64,000 nt of DNA from an uncultured Bacteroidales bacterium. Lineage in GTDB: Bacteria; Bacteroidota; Bacteroidia; Bacteroidales; P3. Shown in pieces: positions 50,886 through 59,988 of the stretch (its first letter is position 1; each line of letters begins with the position of its first letter). The position numbers were made by a program, and so were the translations under genes. The stretch spans positions 80,657 through 144,656 of the forward strand of contig CAJOHZ010000002.1 in the NCBI GenBank assembly GCA_905234695.1, written 5' to 3'. The notes below the pieces were generated by a model, which had not been told where the DNA came from, searched no databases, and was given only the letters and a program-made list of their open reading frames with translations.

Positions 50886-51284
50886 ATTACATCTGTAATC
50901 ATCCGTAATTCGATTGCAAAAATACAGAAAATAATTTGAATAATCATAAAATAAATTTCACATTTACATTTGTAATATATGCAAAAGTAATAAATCAATA
51001 ATAAAGATATTCCGCCTAAAGCATTGATAAATAACGATATTATGCAAATATATAAATTATTTACAGAATACGTGTAAATCCATAATATTCACTTGAATAT
51101 ATACTTTCTATTATAAAACACAATATACATATTCTTAATATATTAGAATGTACATAATTCTAATTATTACATTTACATGCCAATTTCTACAAATGTTTTC
51201 GTTTATATTTGTAATCACATACAAACATCATTACGATTACAAGTGTATTTTACATTTGTATATACAAAATGTATTACAAATGTA
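50886..51284. promoter_or_regulatory. Array of TACA-N2-TGTA palindromes, candidate XRE operators
   Basis: Perfect copies are ATTACATCTGTAAT (50886-50899), TTACATTTGTAA (50964-50975), TACATTTGTA (51251-51260) and TACAAATGTA (51275-51284). A TACAAAATGTA with odd spacing lies between the last two (51263-51273), and half-sites occur near 51168-51214. The spread over 400 nt upstream of an XRE gene suggests operators; binding is inferred. Confidence 0.55.
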
Positions 51285-51488
51285 CTCACGTTATATCTCT
51301 GCATCTTCCAAATTTCCGTGTCTTGAAAAATAGGACATCCCCTACCCTTTTTCGGAATTTCGTTATAAGTGTGCAGTCGTAGTGCAAACCCCAAATAGAC
51401 GAATCTCAATGTTAATTCGGTTTAACACAAAAGATGTTAGAGTTGAAAAATATTCTTTCAAATATGCCGTTATATGAAAAAATAGTTG

Positions 51489-51497
51489 TATTTTTGC
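51489..51497 (+). promoter_or_regulatory. -7 promoter box of the 39-residue lipoprotein gene
   Basis: TATTTTTGC preceded by AAAAAATAGTTG, the core seen at other promoters of this window. It lies 42 nt upstream of the ATG at 51540. Confidence 0.75.
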
Positions 51498-51539
51498 AAA
51501 TTGATTAATCAGTATATTAATTACACTAATACTCTCAAT

Positions 51540-51659
51540 ATGAAAAAGTCAGTGATAGCGGTTTGTATTATTATCGTGTTCGCGGTGATCGCAGGTTCCT
51601 GCACTCACCATACATGCCCTGCCTACCGCGGTTCCATCTCCGAGGCAGTTGTTGAATAA
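51540..51659 (+). CDS. 39-residue lipoprotein
   Basis: A small gene with a promoter in front and a strong terminator behind. It encodes MKKSVIAVCIIIVFAVIAGS then CTHHTCPAYRGSISEAVVE. The lipobox IAGSC leaves a mature peptide of only 19 residues starting at the lipidated cysteine, with a CPAY motif. Tiny lipoproteins with a C-x-x-Y-like mature end occur widely in Bacteroidota; their role is unknown. Its own promoter and terminator argue strongly that it is real and well expressed. Confidence 0.8.
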   Translation: MKKSVIAVCIIIVFAVIAGSCTHHTCPAYRGSISEAVVE

Positions 51660-51673
51660 TATTGACCCAAAAC

Positions 51674-51723
51674 AAAAAGAGAAAGGGTGTCCCAGCAAGT
51701 CTGTGGACACCCTTTCTCTTTTT
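51674..51723. terminator. Very strong bidirectional terminator
   Basis: A perfect 19-bp stem (51674-51692 with 51705-51723) around a 12-nt loop; the A5 and T5 ends make it work in both directions. It stops the 39-residue lipoprotein transcript (plus) and the FTCD/coiled-coil transcript (minus). Confidence 0.95.
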
Positions 51724-51735
51724 CGTGACGAAGGT

Positions 51736-51951
51736 CTATTGGTCGAGCATCGCGGTGAGTTCAGCGATTCGGCGGCGTATGGCTTCCGCCTGACCTTCTA
51801 AGAAATCTTCGCTATATTTGGCATCGCAGAAGCCGTTTCCACGAGCTACATAGGCTGCATCATCTTCCATATCGACCGCCAACTCCTCATAATTGAGCAG
51901 CAGCTTACGCTGCTGCTCGAGTTCTTTCTGTATGGATTCTTTCTTGTCCAT
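51736..51951 (-). CDS. Small coiled-coil protein
   Basis: This 71-residue protein (MDKKESIQKELEQQRKLLLN ... AIRRRIAELTAMLDQ) is predicted to be almost entirely helical, with heptad-like leucines at both ends and a GNGFCDAKYSEDF centre. No known family. ATG 51951 starts the helix; a longer reading overlaps the FTCD gene. It follows FTCD by 28 nt and precedes the shared terminator. Confidence 0.65.
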   Translation of the reverse strand: MDKKESIQKELEQQRKLLLNYEELAVDMEDDAAYVARGNGFCDAKYSEDFLEGQAEAIRRRIAELTAMLDQ

Positions 51952-51979
51952 TGTCGATGGATAGAGTGGTAGAAATCGC

Positions 51980-53677
51980 TTAAAGGCCAATTTTCTCGTT
52001 AACAATGTTCAGGATTTCTGCCTCCTCTTTGATGGCACGGGATTCGATATCGGCCGCTTTGGCCAGGATATCGTTCTTGAAGGTCTCATCCTTCAGCGAG
52101 CTGGCGTTGATCTTGACATTGAGGTGGGCGCCCATCACGGCACTGCGGGCCGCCAAAGCTCCCACGCCGCCGTCGGTGACGCTGGCGGGATTCCCCCACT
52201 CTACCATTGCACGGCACACTTCGAAAGCCTCCAGGCTCTTCTGCATGGTGCGGAAAGGAACTTGTGTGGCATATTTCGTGGCCTCTTGGATGGCAGCGCT
52301 GCGGGCGGCTTTCTCCTCGTCACTCTTCTTGGGCAGACCGAAGGCGTTCATGATGCGGTTGAATGCCTCGGTGTCCTCGTCGACCAGATGCAGCAGCTCC
52401 GTCTTCAGCGCCTGACCTTTGACAGCCACATCGCTGAATTTCTCCCATTCATCGTCATACGCGGCCTTGCCGCCGGTGAGATTGGCCACCATCGTGCCCA
52501 ATGAAGCGGCCAATGCACCCATATAGGCGCTAACGCTACCGCCACCGGGAGCAGGGCTCTCGGAAGCCGTTTCATCGCAGAAACCTGTGCAGGTGAGGTC
52601 CACAAGTTTCTTGCTGCTATGGTCTTCGATAAGGTATTCAATCACCTTCTCCTTCGGGTCGAAAGGTTTCAGGTCGTCAAGTCCCATGGATTTGACAGCC
52701 ACTTTCATAATCTCTTCCTCGCTGACGCCGAGGCTGCGCTGCTGCTTGGCCAGATAGTATTTGCCAGCATCGATGAGCACACTCTTGGGAATAAGTCCCA
52801 CAATCTCGCAGCCGGTAACCCGAAGGCCGCGGTTTGCGGCACAGCGGCACACCTCGTCGAAGCAGAGATGGACCGGGGCCACCTTGATGCTGGTGATATT
52901 CATGGATACTTGGGCAATGCCATAGTCCTCAATATACCATCCAATCGCCTTGGTGCCTTTCAGCGTACCGGGAATCATGATGGGATTGCCTTTCTCGTCT
53001 TTGATAATCTTTCCGCTGGGTTTGCCTCCCTCGCGCTGGGGACGGCCCTTCTCGCGCACATCGAAGGCCACTGCATTGGCACGACGGGTACTGGTGGTAT
53101 TGAGGTTGTAGTTGATGGCCACAAGAAAGTCGCGGGCACCCACCTGGGTGGCACCCGTCTGCGCCACATGGTCGTTCCACGCATTGGGGCCGAAGTCGGG
53201 TTTCCACTGTTCACTGCCGAGACGGCTGCTCAGACTCTCATATTCTCCGGTACGGCAGTAGGCCAAATTACGGCGTTCGGGCAGGAATGCGGCATTCTCA
53301 TAGCAGTAGATGGGGATATTCAGTTCCTCGCCAAGTCTACGGCCGAGCTTGTGTGCATATTCCACCACCTCTTCCATGCTGATGTTGCTGACCGGGATAA
53401 GCGGGCATACATCGGTGGCACCCTGACGGGGATGGGCTCCATGGTGATTGCGCATGTCAATCAGTTCCGCCGCCCTGCTCACCACACGGAACGCCGCCTC
53501 GCAGACAGGCTCCGGCTCACCCACAAAGGTGATGACGGTACGGTTGGTGGTTTGGCCAGGGTCGACATCAAGTAGCTTGACACCTTCGACCTTCTCAATC
53601 TCGGCAGTAACCTGATTGATAATATTCATATCGCGGCCTTCGCTGATGTTAGGCACGCATTCTATCAATTGTTTCAT
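51980..53677 (-). CDS. Bifunctional glutamate formimidoyltransferase / formimidoyl-THF cyclodeaminase (FTCD)
   Basis: This 565-residue fused enzyme of histidine degradation transfers the formimino group of formiminoglutamate to tetrahydrofolate and then releases ammonia to give methenyl-THF. The N-terminal transferase has LIECVPNISEGRD and MRNHHGAHPRQGATDVCPL; the C-terminal cyclodeaminase (from about 365) has ESPAPGGGSVSAYMGALAAS and VEWGNPASVTDGGVGALAA. Other hut genes are not in the window. Confidence 0.96.
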   Translation of the reverse strand: MKQLIECVPNISEGRDMNIINQVTAEIEKVEGVKLLDVDPGQTTNRTVITFVGEPEPVCEAAFRVVSRAAELIDMRNHHGAHPRQGATDVCPLIPVSNISMEEVVEYAHKLGRRLGEELNIPIYCYENAAFLPERRNLAYCRTGEYESLSSRLGSEQWKPDFGPNAWNDHVAQTGATQVGARDFLVAINYNLNTTSTRRANAVAFDVREKGRPQREGGKPSGKIIKDEKGNPIMIPGTLKGTKAIGWYIEDYGIAQVSMNITSIKVAPVHLCFDEVCRCAANRGLRVTGCEIVGLIPKSVLIDAGKYYLAKQQRSLGVSEEEIMKVAVKSMGLDDLKPFDPKEKVIEYLIEDHSSKKLVDLTCTGFCDETASESPAPGGGSVSAYMGALAASLGTMVANLTGGKAAYDDEWEKFSDVAVKGQALKTELLHLVDEDTEAFNRIMNAFGLPKKSDEEKAARSAAIQEATKYATQVPFRTMQKSLEAFEVCRAMVEWGNPASVTDGGVGALAARSAVMGAHLNVKINASSLKDETFKNDILAKAADIESRAIKEEAEILNIVNEKIGL

Positions 53678-53721
53678 TGGTATAGTGGTTTTATTGTTAT
53701 GCTATGTCTCCATTCCGTAGC

Positions 53722-55245
53722 CTATTTAGGCTTACCAGCGTTTGGCGGGTACTCCTCCGAATGGCTTTTCAACGACTCCATGACACCGGTAACGTCATCC
53801 GTCTTGAGGGTCACGATACCGATACGGTTGAGTTCGAAAGGTTCGTATTCCGAAATACCGCCCAAGGGGAACGTCTGCAACTGGCGCGGATTAACTCCAT
53901 AATACTTGGTGAGGGCACGGAAAATACTTTCGCAACGGCGGTTACTGAGCCACCAGTTATGCTGAGGCGTACCTGTAGCTGAGTCAGCACCACCTATGAT
54001 ATAGAAAATGCTGTCCTCCGGCATCTTCTTGATTTGCTCGGCAAACCGATCCAATATCTTGAGTGCGTTGAGGTCAAGGTCATAACGGTCAAGTTGGAAA
54101 TACACCACAGCCGAACGATGGTCTTTGGACTTGATGAGGGTGTATAGTTGATGGACAATATCCGCCCCTTCGGTTTCATTCAGGATGCCGTTGAGTGAAT
54201 CGATTTCACGACGCATTTGGGCGATGAGCGCCGAATCCTGATTTCGCTGCTGCCGCTCAAAATCATAGTCATCTTTCAATTCACGCAGACGGTCACGCAT
54301 ATCTTGAAGCGCCTTGTCCGACTGCACGGGGATGAACCTGTGATTGATCTCCTGGACGAAGGCTCCTTTGGAGTTGGTGAGATAAACCTCCTTGAAGAGG
54401 TCGATACGGATACCCAGCGTAGCCGCCAACATCATATCGATATTGGAGTACTGATTGTCGTAGGGGGAATAGTCGAACGACTGGCGTGTGATGGTGGTAC
54501 GCGCATTACCCGTAAAGATGATATGATTGGCAAGACGGTAGTTGAACTGAAGACCAAGGGTGGCATACAGCTCTTGGTTAAAGGGTTGGGTAGTCTCTCT
54601 ATATACGTTTTTCCGTTTGCCGAAGTTGACTGCATAGCCCAATCCGATAGGCGTGGAGAAATGGAACCGTCTTGCACGACCCCGTTCATATCCGCGCATG
54701 AAATTGGTCCAATCCAATGTCACCAAGCCTCCAACAGCCACACCCGGGACAGAAAACCGATAATAGCCATCTTTGGTGGTGTCTGCCGTATACACACCCG
54801 ATGCATCCCTCTCAATATATGGATTCAATACATATTTCGACTGCGAATTGAGACCGAACGACTGGATAACAAGCGATACAGCGAGGTCTGGAATAATCCA
54901 TTTACCCACTTCCAAATCGACGTTGTAATTAGGCATATTCCAACGAGCCGACTGCACAAGTTCGTTACCATGATACTCCTGAATACCCGCAGCAGCCCCA
55001 AAGAACCAGTTGTCGAATGGCGAGGCGACGATATATTGCAGAGTATCGCGGTCAACACCGAGTGCGACGCCCTTAAAACGACGACGCTGCTCCTCTGTGA
55101 GTACCCTGCGTTTACGGGTCGAGAAGGTAGCGGTGGTGTCGTTTTGTCCTACCGCTGATGAATCCTTCACCTGAGCATAAACGCAGTCATACGTCAGAAG
55201 TAGGAAAACTGATATTATAAATATACGTTTCAATATAATTTTCAT
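53722..55245 (-). CDS. OmpA-family outer-membrane protein
   Basis: This 507-residue protein has a signal peptide (KRIFIISVFLLLTYDCVYAQ), an N-terminal region with strands typical of an outer-membrane barrel (WFFGAAAGIQEYHGNEL, LGLQFNYRLANHIIFTGNA), a coiled linker (RLRELKDDYDFERQQRNQD) and a C-terminal OmpA-like peptidoglycan-binding domain (VVYFQLDRYDLDLNALKILD ... WWLSNRRCESI). ATG 55245 begins the signal peptide. It probably anchors the outer membrane to the cell wall. Confidence 0.88.
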   Translation of the reverse strand: MKIILKRIFIISVFLLLTYDCVYAQVKDSSAVGQNDTTATFSTRKRRVLTEEQRRRFKGVALGVDRDTLQYIVASPFDNWFFGAAAGIQEYHGNELVQSARWNMPNYNVDLEVGKWIIPDLAVSLVIQSFGLNSQSKYVLNPYIERDASGVYTADTTKDGYYRFSVPGVAVGGLVTLDWTNFMRGYERGRARRFHFSTPIGLGYAVNFGKRKNVYRETTQPFNQELYATLGLQFNYRLANHIIFTGNARTTITRQSFDYSPYDNQYSNIDMMLAATLGIRIDLFKEVYLTNSKGAFVQEINHRFIPVQSDKALQDMRDRLRELKDDYDFERQQRNQDSALIAQMRREIDSLNGILNETEGADIVHQLYTLIKSKDHRSAVVYFQLDRYDLDLNALKILDRFAEQIKKMPEDSIFYIIGGADSATGTPQHNWWLSNRRCESIFRALTKYYGVNPRQLQTFPLGGISEYEPFELNRIGIVTLKTDDVTGVMESLKSHSEEYPPNAGKPK

Positions 55246-55281
55246 AACACGTTTTCTGGGTCCGTTTCTTTTCACCAAATC

Positions 55282-57327
55282 TTACCACAGCATGGCGCGC
55301 TTCTCAGGGGCAAGATACATGCCGTCGCCCTCCTTGATTCCGAAAGCCTCGATGAACTCACCCACATGCGGAAGGGTTGCGTTCACGCGGTTCTCAGCCA
55401 GAGAGTGGACATCGGCAGCGGTGAGCATCAGTTTGGCCTCATCGCGGATGTTGCTGGCCCAAACGCCAGCATAAGCCAGGAAGAAACGCTGGGCGGGCGT
55501 GAAGCCGTCCATCTCCTTCTTGTTGACCTGCTTCTTGGCGATGGCGTTCTGAAGGGCCTGGTAGCTGATATGCAAGCCACCGTTATCGGCGATGTTCTCG
55601 CCGAGGGTGAGTTTTCCATTAGCATAGGTCTCGGGGTTGTCGCTCACCTTAACCTTGTTGAACCAGTCAACCAGCACTTGCGCATTCTTCTGGAAGCGCA
55701 CCGTATCCTCGGCCTCCCACCAGTCATTGAGGTTGCCGTCCTTGTCGTAGTGGCGGCCTTGGTCATCGAAACCGTGGGTCATCTCATGTCCAATCACCAC
55801 ACCGATGGCACCATAGTTGAAGGCATCGTCGGCTGTCATGTCAAAGAAAGGTTTCTGCAATATACCTGCCGGGAAACAAATTTCGTTGGTCGTCGGGTTG
55901 TAGTAAGCGTTGACCGTCTGTGGTGTCATACCCCATTCGGTGCGGTCCACAGGCTTGTCAATCTTGGAGACCATATAGGCAATGTCGAACTCGTTGGAGC
56001 GGATGACATTGGCGAAATAGCTGTCTTTCTCAATCTTCAACCCACTGTAGTCACGCCACTTGTCGGGATAACCCACCTTGACCATGATGGTGGCGAGCTT
56101 CTCCTTGGCACGGTCCTTGGTGACATCCGACATCCATTCCGCCTGGTCAATACGCATGGCGAAAGCCTCTTTCAGGTTGTCCACCATCTCCAACATGCGT
56201 TTCTTGGCCTCAGGAGGGAAGAAACGAGCCACATACAATTCACCCAGCGCTTCACCCATGGCGCCGTCGACTGTCGACGTGACGCGTTTCCAACGGGGGC
56301 GCAACTGTTCAGCTCCGCTGAGGGTGTGACCGTAAAACTCGAAATTAGCGTTAACAAAGTTGTCGCTCAGATAACTGGCGGCAGTATTGATGACATTCCA
56401 AGCGTAATAGGCCTTCACGCTCTCGACCAGGTTTTTGTCGGCAAGAATCTTACCCACTTCCTCAAAATATTCGGGCTGGGCCATATTAAAGCTGACCAGC
56501 TTGGGCAGGCCAATCTCTGCGAAGTAGCTGTTGTAGGCCACACCGGGGGTCTTGGCCGAAGCCTCTTCGAGGGTCATCTTGTTGTAAATCTTGAAGGGAT
56601 CGCGGTTGGTCTCGTTGTCGTATTGGGCCTTGGCCAAACGGGTTTCAAGTTCCATCACCATCTTGGCCAGCTTGTCTGCGGGCAGGCCGCTGAGCTTGTC
56701 GTAGCCAGCATTGGCAAATTGGGTCTCCATCAGTTTCAAATAAGCCTCGCGCAACTGAGGTTCACGGCCGTCGCTCTTGAGGTAGTAATCTCTCTCTCCC
56801 ATGCCGATGCCACTCTGATAGAGCCACGCGATGCACATGTTGGCATCCTTGGCGTCGGCCTCGTTGAATAAAGCGAAGAAGGGGTTGATGCCCTTTCCGT
56901 GCAGACGGCGCATCTCGGCCTGTAACTCCTCGGTGGTGCGGAGGGCGGCAATCTCGTTAAGATATGGTTTGATGGGGGCAGCGCCCTGCTGTTGCAGCAT
57001 CAGGCTGTCCATACCCATGATATACAATGTGGCAATCTTGTCACCATAACTGCCCGGCTCGTTGGGGTTGTTCACCAGCGAGTCAATCAGCGTGCGCAAC
57101 TGCTCTTGATTGGTCTCGGCCAGTACATCAAAAGCACCATAACGACTGTGTTCGGCATCTAGCGGATGCATATTGAGCCATCCACCACAGGCATAGTGGT
57201 AGAAATCCTCAACAGGAGAATAAGTTGTGTCTAGGTTGTCCAGTGTGACACCCGAACCGAGTTCGGCCTTGTTGCAGGCCACAGCAAGCAGAGAGAAGCT
57301 CATAATTGATAGCAAGACTTTTTTCAT
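55282..57327 (-). CDS. M13-family metallopeptidase (PepO-like), lipoprotein
   Basis: This 681-residue neprilysin-like zinc endopeptidase has the metal motif HEMTH (His514, Glu515, His518) in VIGHEMTHGFDDQGRHYD, then ENIADNGGLHISYQALQ with the third ligand (ENxADNGG) and the substrate-binding NAYYNPTTNEI. A lipoprotein signal (SIMSFSLLAVACNKAE) places it on the envelope. It cleaves small peptides outside the cytoplasm. The upstream gene on the same strand (57357-58235) ends 29 nt before its start, so the two may share a transcript. Confidence 0.95.
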   Translation of the reverse strand: MKKVLLSIMSFSLLAVACNKAELGSGVTLDNLDTTYSPVEDFYHYACGGWLNMHPLDAEHSRYGAFDVLAETNQEQLRTLIDSLVNNPNEPGSYGDKIATLYIMGMDSLMLQQQGAAPIKPYLNEIAALRTTEELQAEMRRLHGKGINPFFALFNEADAKDANMCIAWLYQSGIGMGERDYYLKSDGREPQLREAYLKLMETQFANAGYDKLSGLPADKLAKMVMELETRLAKAQYDNETNRDPFKIYNKMTLEEASAKTPGVAYNSYFAEIGLPKLVSFNMAQPEYFEEVGKILADKNLVESVKAYYAWNVINTAASYLSDNFVNANFEFYGHTLSGAEQLRPRWKRVTSTVDGAMGEALGELYVARFFPPEAKKRMLEMVDNLKEAFAMRIDQAEWMSDVTKDRAKEKLATIMVKVGYPDKWRDYSGLKIEKDSYFANVIRSNEFDIAYMVSKIDKPVDRTEWGMTPQTVNAYYNPTTNEICFPAGILQKPFFDMTADDAFNYGAIGVVIGHEMTHGFDDQGRHYDKDGNLNDWWEAEDTVRFQKNAQVLVDWFNKVKVSDNPETYANGKLTLGENIADNGGLHISYQALQNAIAKKQVNKKEMDGFTPAQRFFLAYAGVWASNIRDEAKLMLTAADVHSLAENRVNATLPHVGEFIEAFGIKEGDGMYLAPEKRAMLW

Positions 57328-57356
57328 CGTATAATGTTGTTTTGTTTTCAATCAGG

Positions 57357-58235
57357 TTAATGTTTCTTGGTAAATAGTGACTTAAAGTATCCCGTCCCGA
57401 GATATACCTTGGCCGAGAAGCCAAGAGTCACCGTGCCTTTGACGTCGTTGTACAGCAGCAGGTGGTCGGTCAGGGTGATGGGGAGATACGAGGTTTTATT
57501 GTCGCCCTCCAGCACCACAGGATGCTTCGAGAGCTGGTCGTTTTCATGATTGCGGTCGTAGTACATCTCGGTGCTGGCCACCGTGAGGTCCACCGGGCTG
57601 GTAAGGGCCATAAGGCCAAACATCGAAACTTCAAAACCGGGGGTGGTAAATCCAATCTCCAAACGCAGAGAATGACTCAGCCGTTTGAAGAGGCCATCGC
57701 ACCGATACGCTTTCAGCCCTGCTCCGCATATCGGGGTATAGACTTCTTCCTCTGCCCGCTCCCATGGGCCTTGCATTGGAGCATCGATATAGACCTTGCC
57801 ACTGGTGTTAATGCTACCCATGTAGCCGACACCGACAAAAATGCCCACAAAACTGGTATCGCTGAACGGCAACAGATTCCACCGGGCGGTCAGATATGTC
57901 GAATACTGGTCGTATGTGAGGTAGGGATCTTGAAGGAAACTATAGTACTCCTGCACAAAATACGAGTTCGTGTCCACATTGCCGCGATGCAGGGTGATGC
58001 GCTCTCCGAGGGCGAAATTGAACTTGTTGCCAACCGAGAACAGACGCAGCTCTATCGGGAATGAGAAATTGGTGCACGACCTGGAAAAATCCACCTCAAA
58101 ACCCACTCCGGGAGCGAAATCAAAATGGCTGGAAGCGTTTTTCGGAGCTGGCGAAACGTCCGATGACGGCTGCTGTGCCACACACAACGCCGTAGTTATC
58201 AATACACACAGTGCTATTAACAATCCTTTTTTCAT
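57357..58235 (-). CDS. Putative outer-membrane beta-barrel protein
   Basis: This 292-residue exported protein has a signal peptide (MKKGLLIALCVLITTALCVA) and strand-rich sequence with aromatic ends (FDFAPGVGFEVDFSRSCTNF, VGIFVGVGYMGSINTSGKV, LEIGFTTPGFEVSMFGLM, VTLGFSAKVYLGTGYF). No family recognised. A -7 box TATCTTTGC (58251-58259) lies 15 nt before the ATG; it probably starts the transcript running through the M13 peptidase and the OmpA-family gene. Confidence 0.75.
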   Translation of the reverse strand: MKKGLLIALCVLITTALCVAQQPSSDVSPAPKNASSHFDFAPGVGFEVDFSRSCTNFSFPIELRLFSVGNKFNFALGERITLHRGNVDTNSYFVQEYYSFLQDPYLTYDQYSTYLTARWNLLPFSDTSFVGIFVGVGYMGSINTSGKVYIDAPMQGPWERAEEEVYTPICGAGLKAYRCDGLFKRLSHSLRLEIGFTTPGFEVSMFGLMALTSPVDLTVASTEMYYDRNHENDQLSKHPVVLEGDNKTSYLPITLTDHLLLYNDVKGTVTLGFSAKVYLGTGYFKSLFTKKH

Positions 58236-58250
58236 CGGAAAAATACGGGT

Positions 58251-58259
58251 GCAAAGATA
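58251..58259 (-). promoter_or_regulatory. -7 promoter box of the barrel / M13 peptidase unit
   Basis: On the minus strand TATCTTTGC preceded by AAAAATCG, a strong match to the Bacteroidota -7 element, 15 nt before ATG 58235. Confidence 0.75.
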
Positions 58260-58445
58260 CGATTTTTTTTTATATTATATAATAAAATTTACTTGGCCGT
58301 AAACATAGTTTTCAACTTTCTTGTATTACCTCAAAAAAATGCCGTCCAATTCAAAATAATATCGTAATTTTGCAGTCTCATTTATCAGGAGGATTTGCTT
58401 TGCCTTCACCTCCTCCATCATGCCTCCATAAAAACCCATACCGAC

Positions 58446-59876
58446 ATGAAACATTATTGCACCAAACACATTCTCGCTCTTGTCCTTATCGTATTTCCCA
58501 TTTTGTCCATAGGCCAAGGCAAAAAGGCACCTGTGGATTCGAACAAGCAACGCATCTCACAGCTGGCAAAACTCATCCAGCAATACGATGCCCGGTACGA
58601 CCAGTTCAACTACATCGCCGACGGCAATTTCGTCATCGTCTCCGATTCCAACATGCAGCAAGGCATCGTCGACATCTCCGGCAAGATTTTCCTGCCCATC
58701 AAATATCGCATCATCCCGCAGGCAGGCACCTCGCTTTTTCTTGTCGTGAGCGACACCAAGATGGGTCTTCTCAACAAACACAAGAAGTGGGTGTTACCCA
58801 TGAAATACGACCGCACTACCGACTGCCTCGAATGCACGGATATGAGCATCTTCAGCAAAGGGTATGCATGCCTTTCCTTGAACGGAAAGTTCGGCATCGT
58901 CGACACCAACGGCAAAACGCTCATCCCCTTCAAGTTCGACCTGCCGTTTCGCTTCGACAGGGACAACCGTATGCTCTCTTTCTACGACGATTCCGACGAA
59001 GCCAACCCTCAGGAATACATCACCGACCTTGAAGGGAACCTCCTCATCGGCCCTTACGAGATTATCGGTCCCTTCAGCGAAGGGCTGGCCTCATTCCGCA
59101 AGGGGGATCGTTACGGCTTTCTCAACACCAAAGGGAGAATCGTACTCCCTTGCAAATATGAAAATGGCGGATGGGAATTTGTGAACGGCTACGCCATCGT
59201 CGTACAAAACGGGAAGCACTCGCTTATCGACACGAAAGGCAACACCAAACTCGTATTCGACACACCCCTTGCGTTCGAATACAACATCTGGGGAAACTCC
59301 ATGTTCATAGTCAACAACGAGAGCGGCACCAACGATCAATATGGCGCCATCGACATCAACGGCAACTCTTTGATACCTTGCCGATACACACAGTGGTACA
59401 TCATCAACAGCAACTATCTTGCGATGCTCAACGACAAGGAGGAATGCGACATCTACAACAAAGAAGGCCGCCTCGTCGCCCACTTCACAAGGCTCATTGG
59501 CATGGACTATGACGAGGGCATCGAGTACTCGAGCAATTATCTCGCCGTCTTGAAAGACTCGATGTGGGGTTTCGTCGACAGCAACTTCAAGACGGTGGTC
59601 CCGTTCCGCTACAAAGAGGCTAAATACCTCGGCTATGGATACGGGAGCGTGGTCACCACCGATGGCCAAACTCAGTTCATCAACATGTCGGGAAACACCG
59701 TTGTCAGCGGTCCCTATGAACTCCTCTACCCTGCATCGGCCGACCTCTTCAAGTTCTACACTGTCAACCCCAAAGACTACGGGGACATGATTGTCGGCTA
59801 CATCGACATCCATGGCAACAGCACCGCCGACAAAGCCCAACTGGAACAGATGAGGGCCTGGCTGAAAAAAGACTGA
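58446..59876 (+). CDS. Exported WG-repeat protein
   Basis: This 476-residue protein has a signal peptide (KHILALVLIVFPILSIGQ) and at least six WG-type repeats, such as GLLNKHKKWVLPMKYDR, GIVDTNGKTLIPFKFDL, GFLNTKGRIVLPCKYE and GFVDSNFKTVVPFRYK, with no catalytic domain. A box TAATTTTGC lies at 58365-58373. It is the third WG protein in the window; repeats are closer to those of the caspase fusion than to the 18895-20274 protein. Function unknown. Confidence 0.87.
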   Translation: MKHYCTKHILALVLIVFPILSIGQGKKAPVDSNKQRISQLAKLIQQYDARYDQFNYIADGNFVIVSDSNMQQGIVDISGKIFLPIKYRIIPQAGTSLFLVVSDTKMGLLNKHKKWVLPMKYDRTTDCLECTDMSIFSKGYACLSLNGKFGIVDTNGKTLIPFKFDLPFRFDRDNRMLSFYDDSDEANPQEYITDLEGNLLIGPYEIIGPFSEGLASFRKGDRYGFLNTKGRIVLPCKYENGGWEFVNGYAIVVQNGKHSLIDTKGNTKLVFDTPLAFEYNIWGNSMFIVNNESGTNDQYGAIDINGNSLIPCRYTQWYIINSNYLAMLNDKEECDIYNKEGRLVAHFTRLIGMDYDEGIEYSSNYLAVLKDSMWGFVDSNFKTVVPFRYKEAKYLGYGYGSVVTTDGQTQFINMSGNTVVSGPYELLYPASADLFKFYTVNPKDYGDMIVGYIDIHGNSTADKAQLEQMRAWLKKD

Positions 59877-59916
59877 CCGACAACACCATTCCTACAGATT
59901 GACAAATCGTTTTCTT

Positions 59917-59988
59917 ATGGAGCAACAACCCATCTTAAACGCTCATAATAAAGAGGAATACCCGCCGATGAATACGGCGAAACATAAC
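59917..59988 (+). repeat. Duplicated 5' coding segment, copy 1
   Basis: About 72 nt from the ATG onward match 60819-60890 with roughly 85 percent identity by eye, including an unbroken run of over 20 identical bases. It is a partial gene duplication. Confidence 0.85.

Larger units (their letters stand above)
50824..51539. other. AT-rich gene-free regulatory region
   Basis: About 700 nt of very AT-rich sequence between the divergent XRE gene and the 39-residue lipoprotein gene. It holds the TACA-N2-TGTA palindromes (50886-51284) and the promoter box at 51489. No gene is convincing; the short open frames lack any protein-like pattern. Confidence 0.75.
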
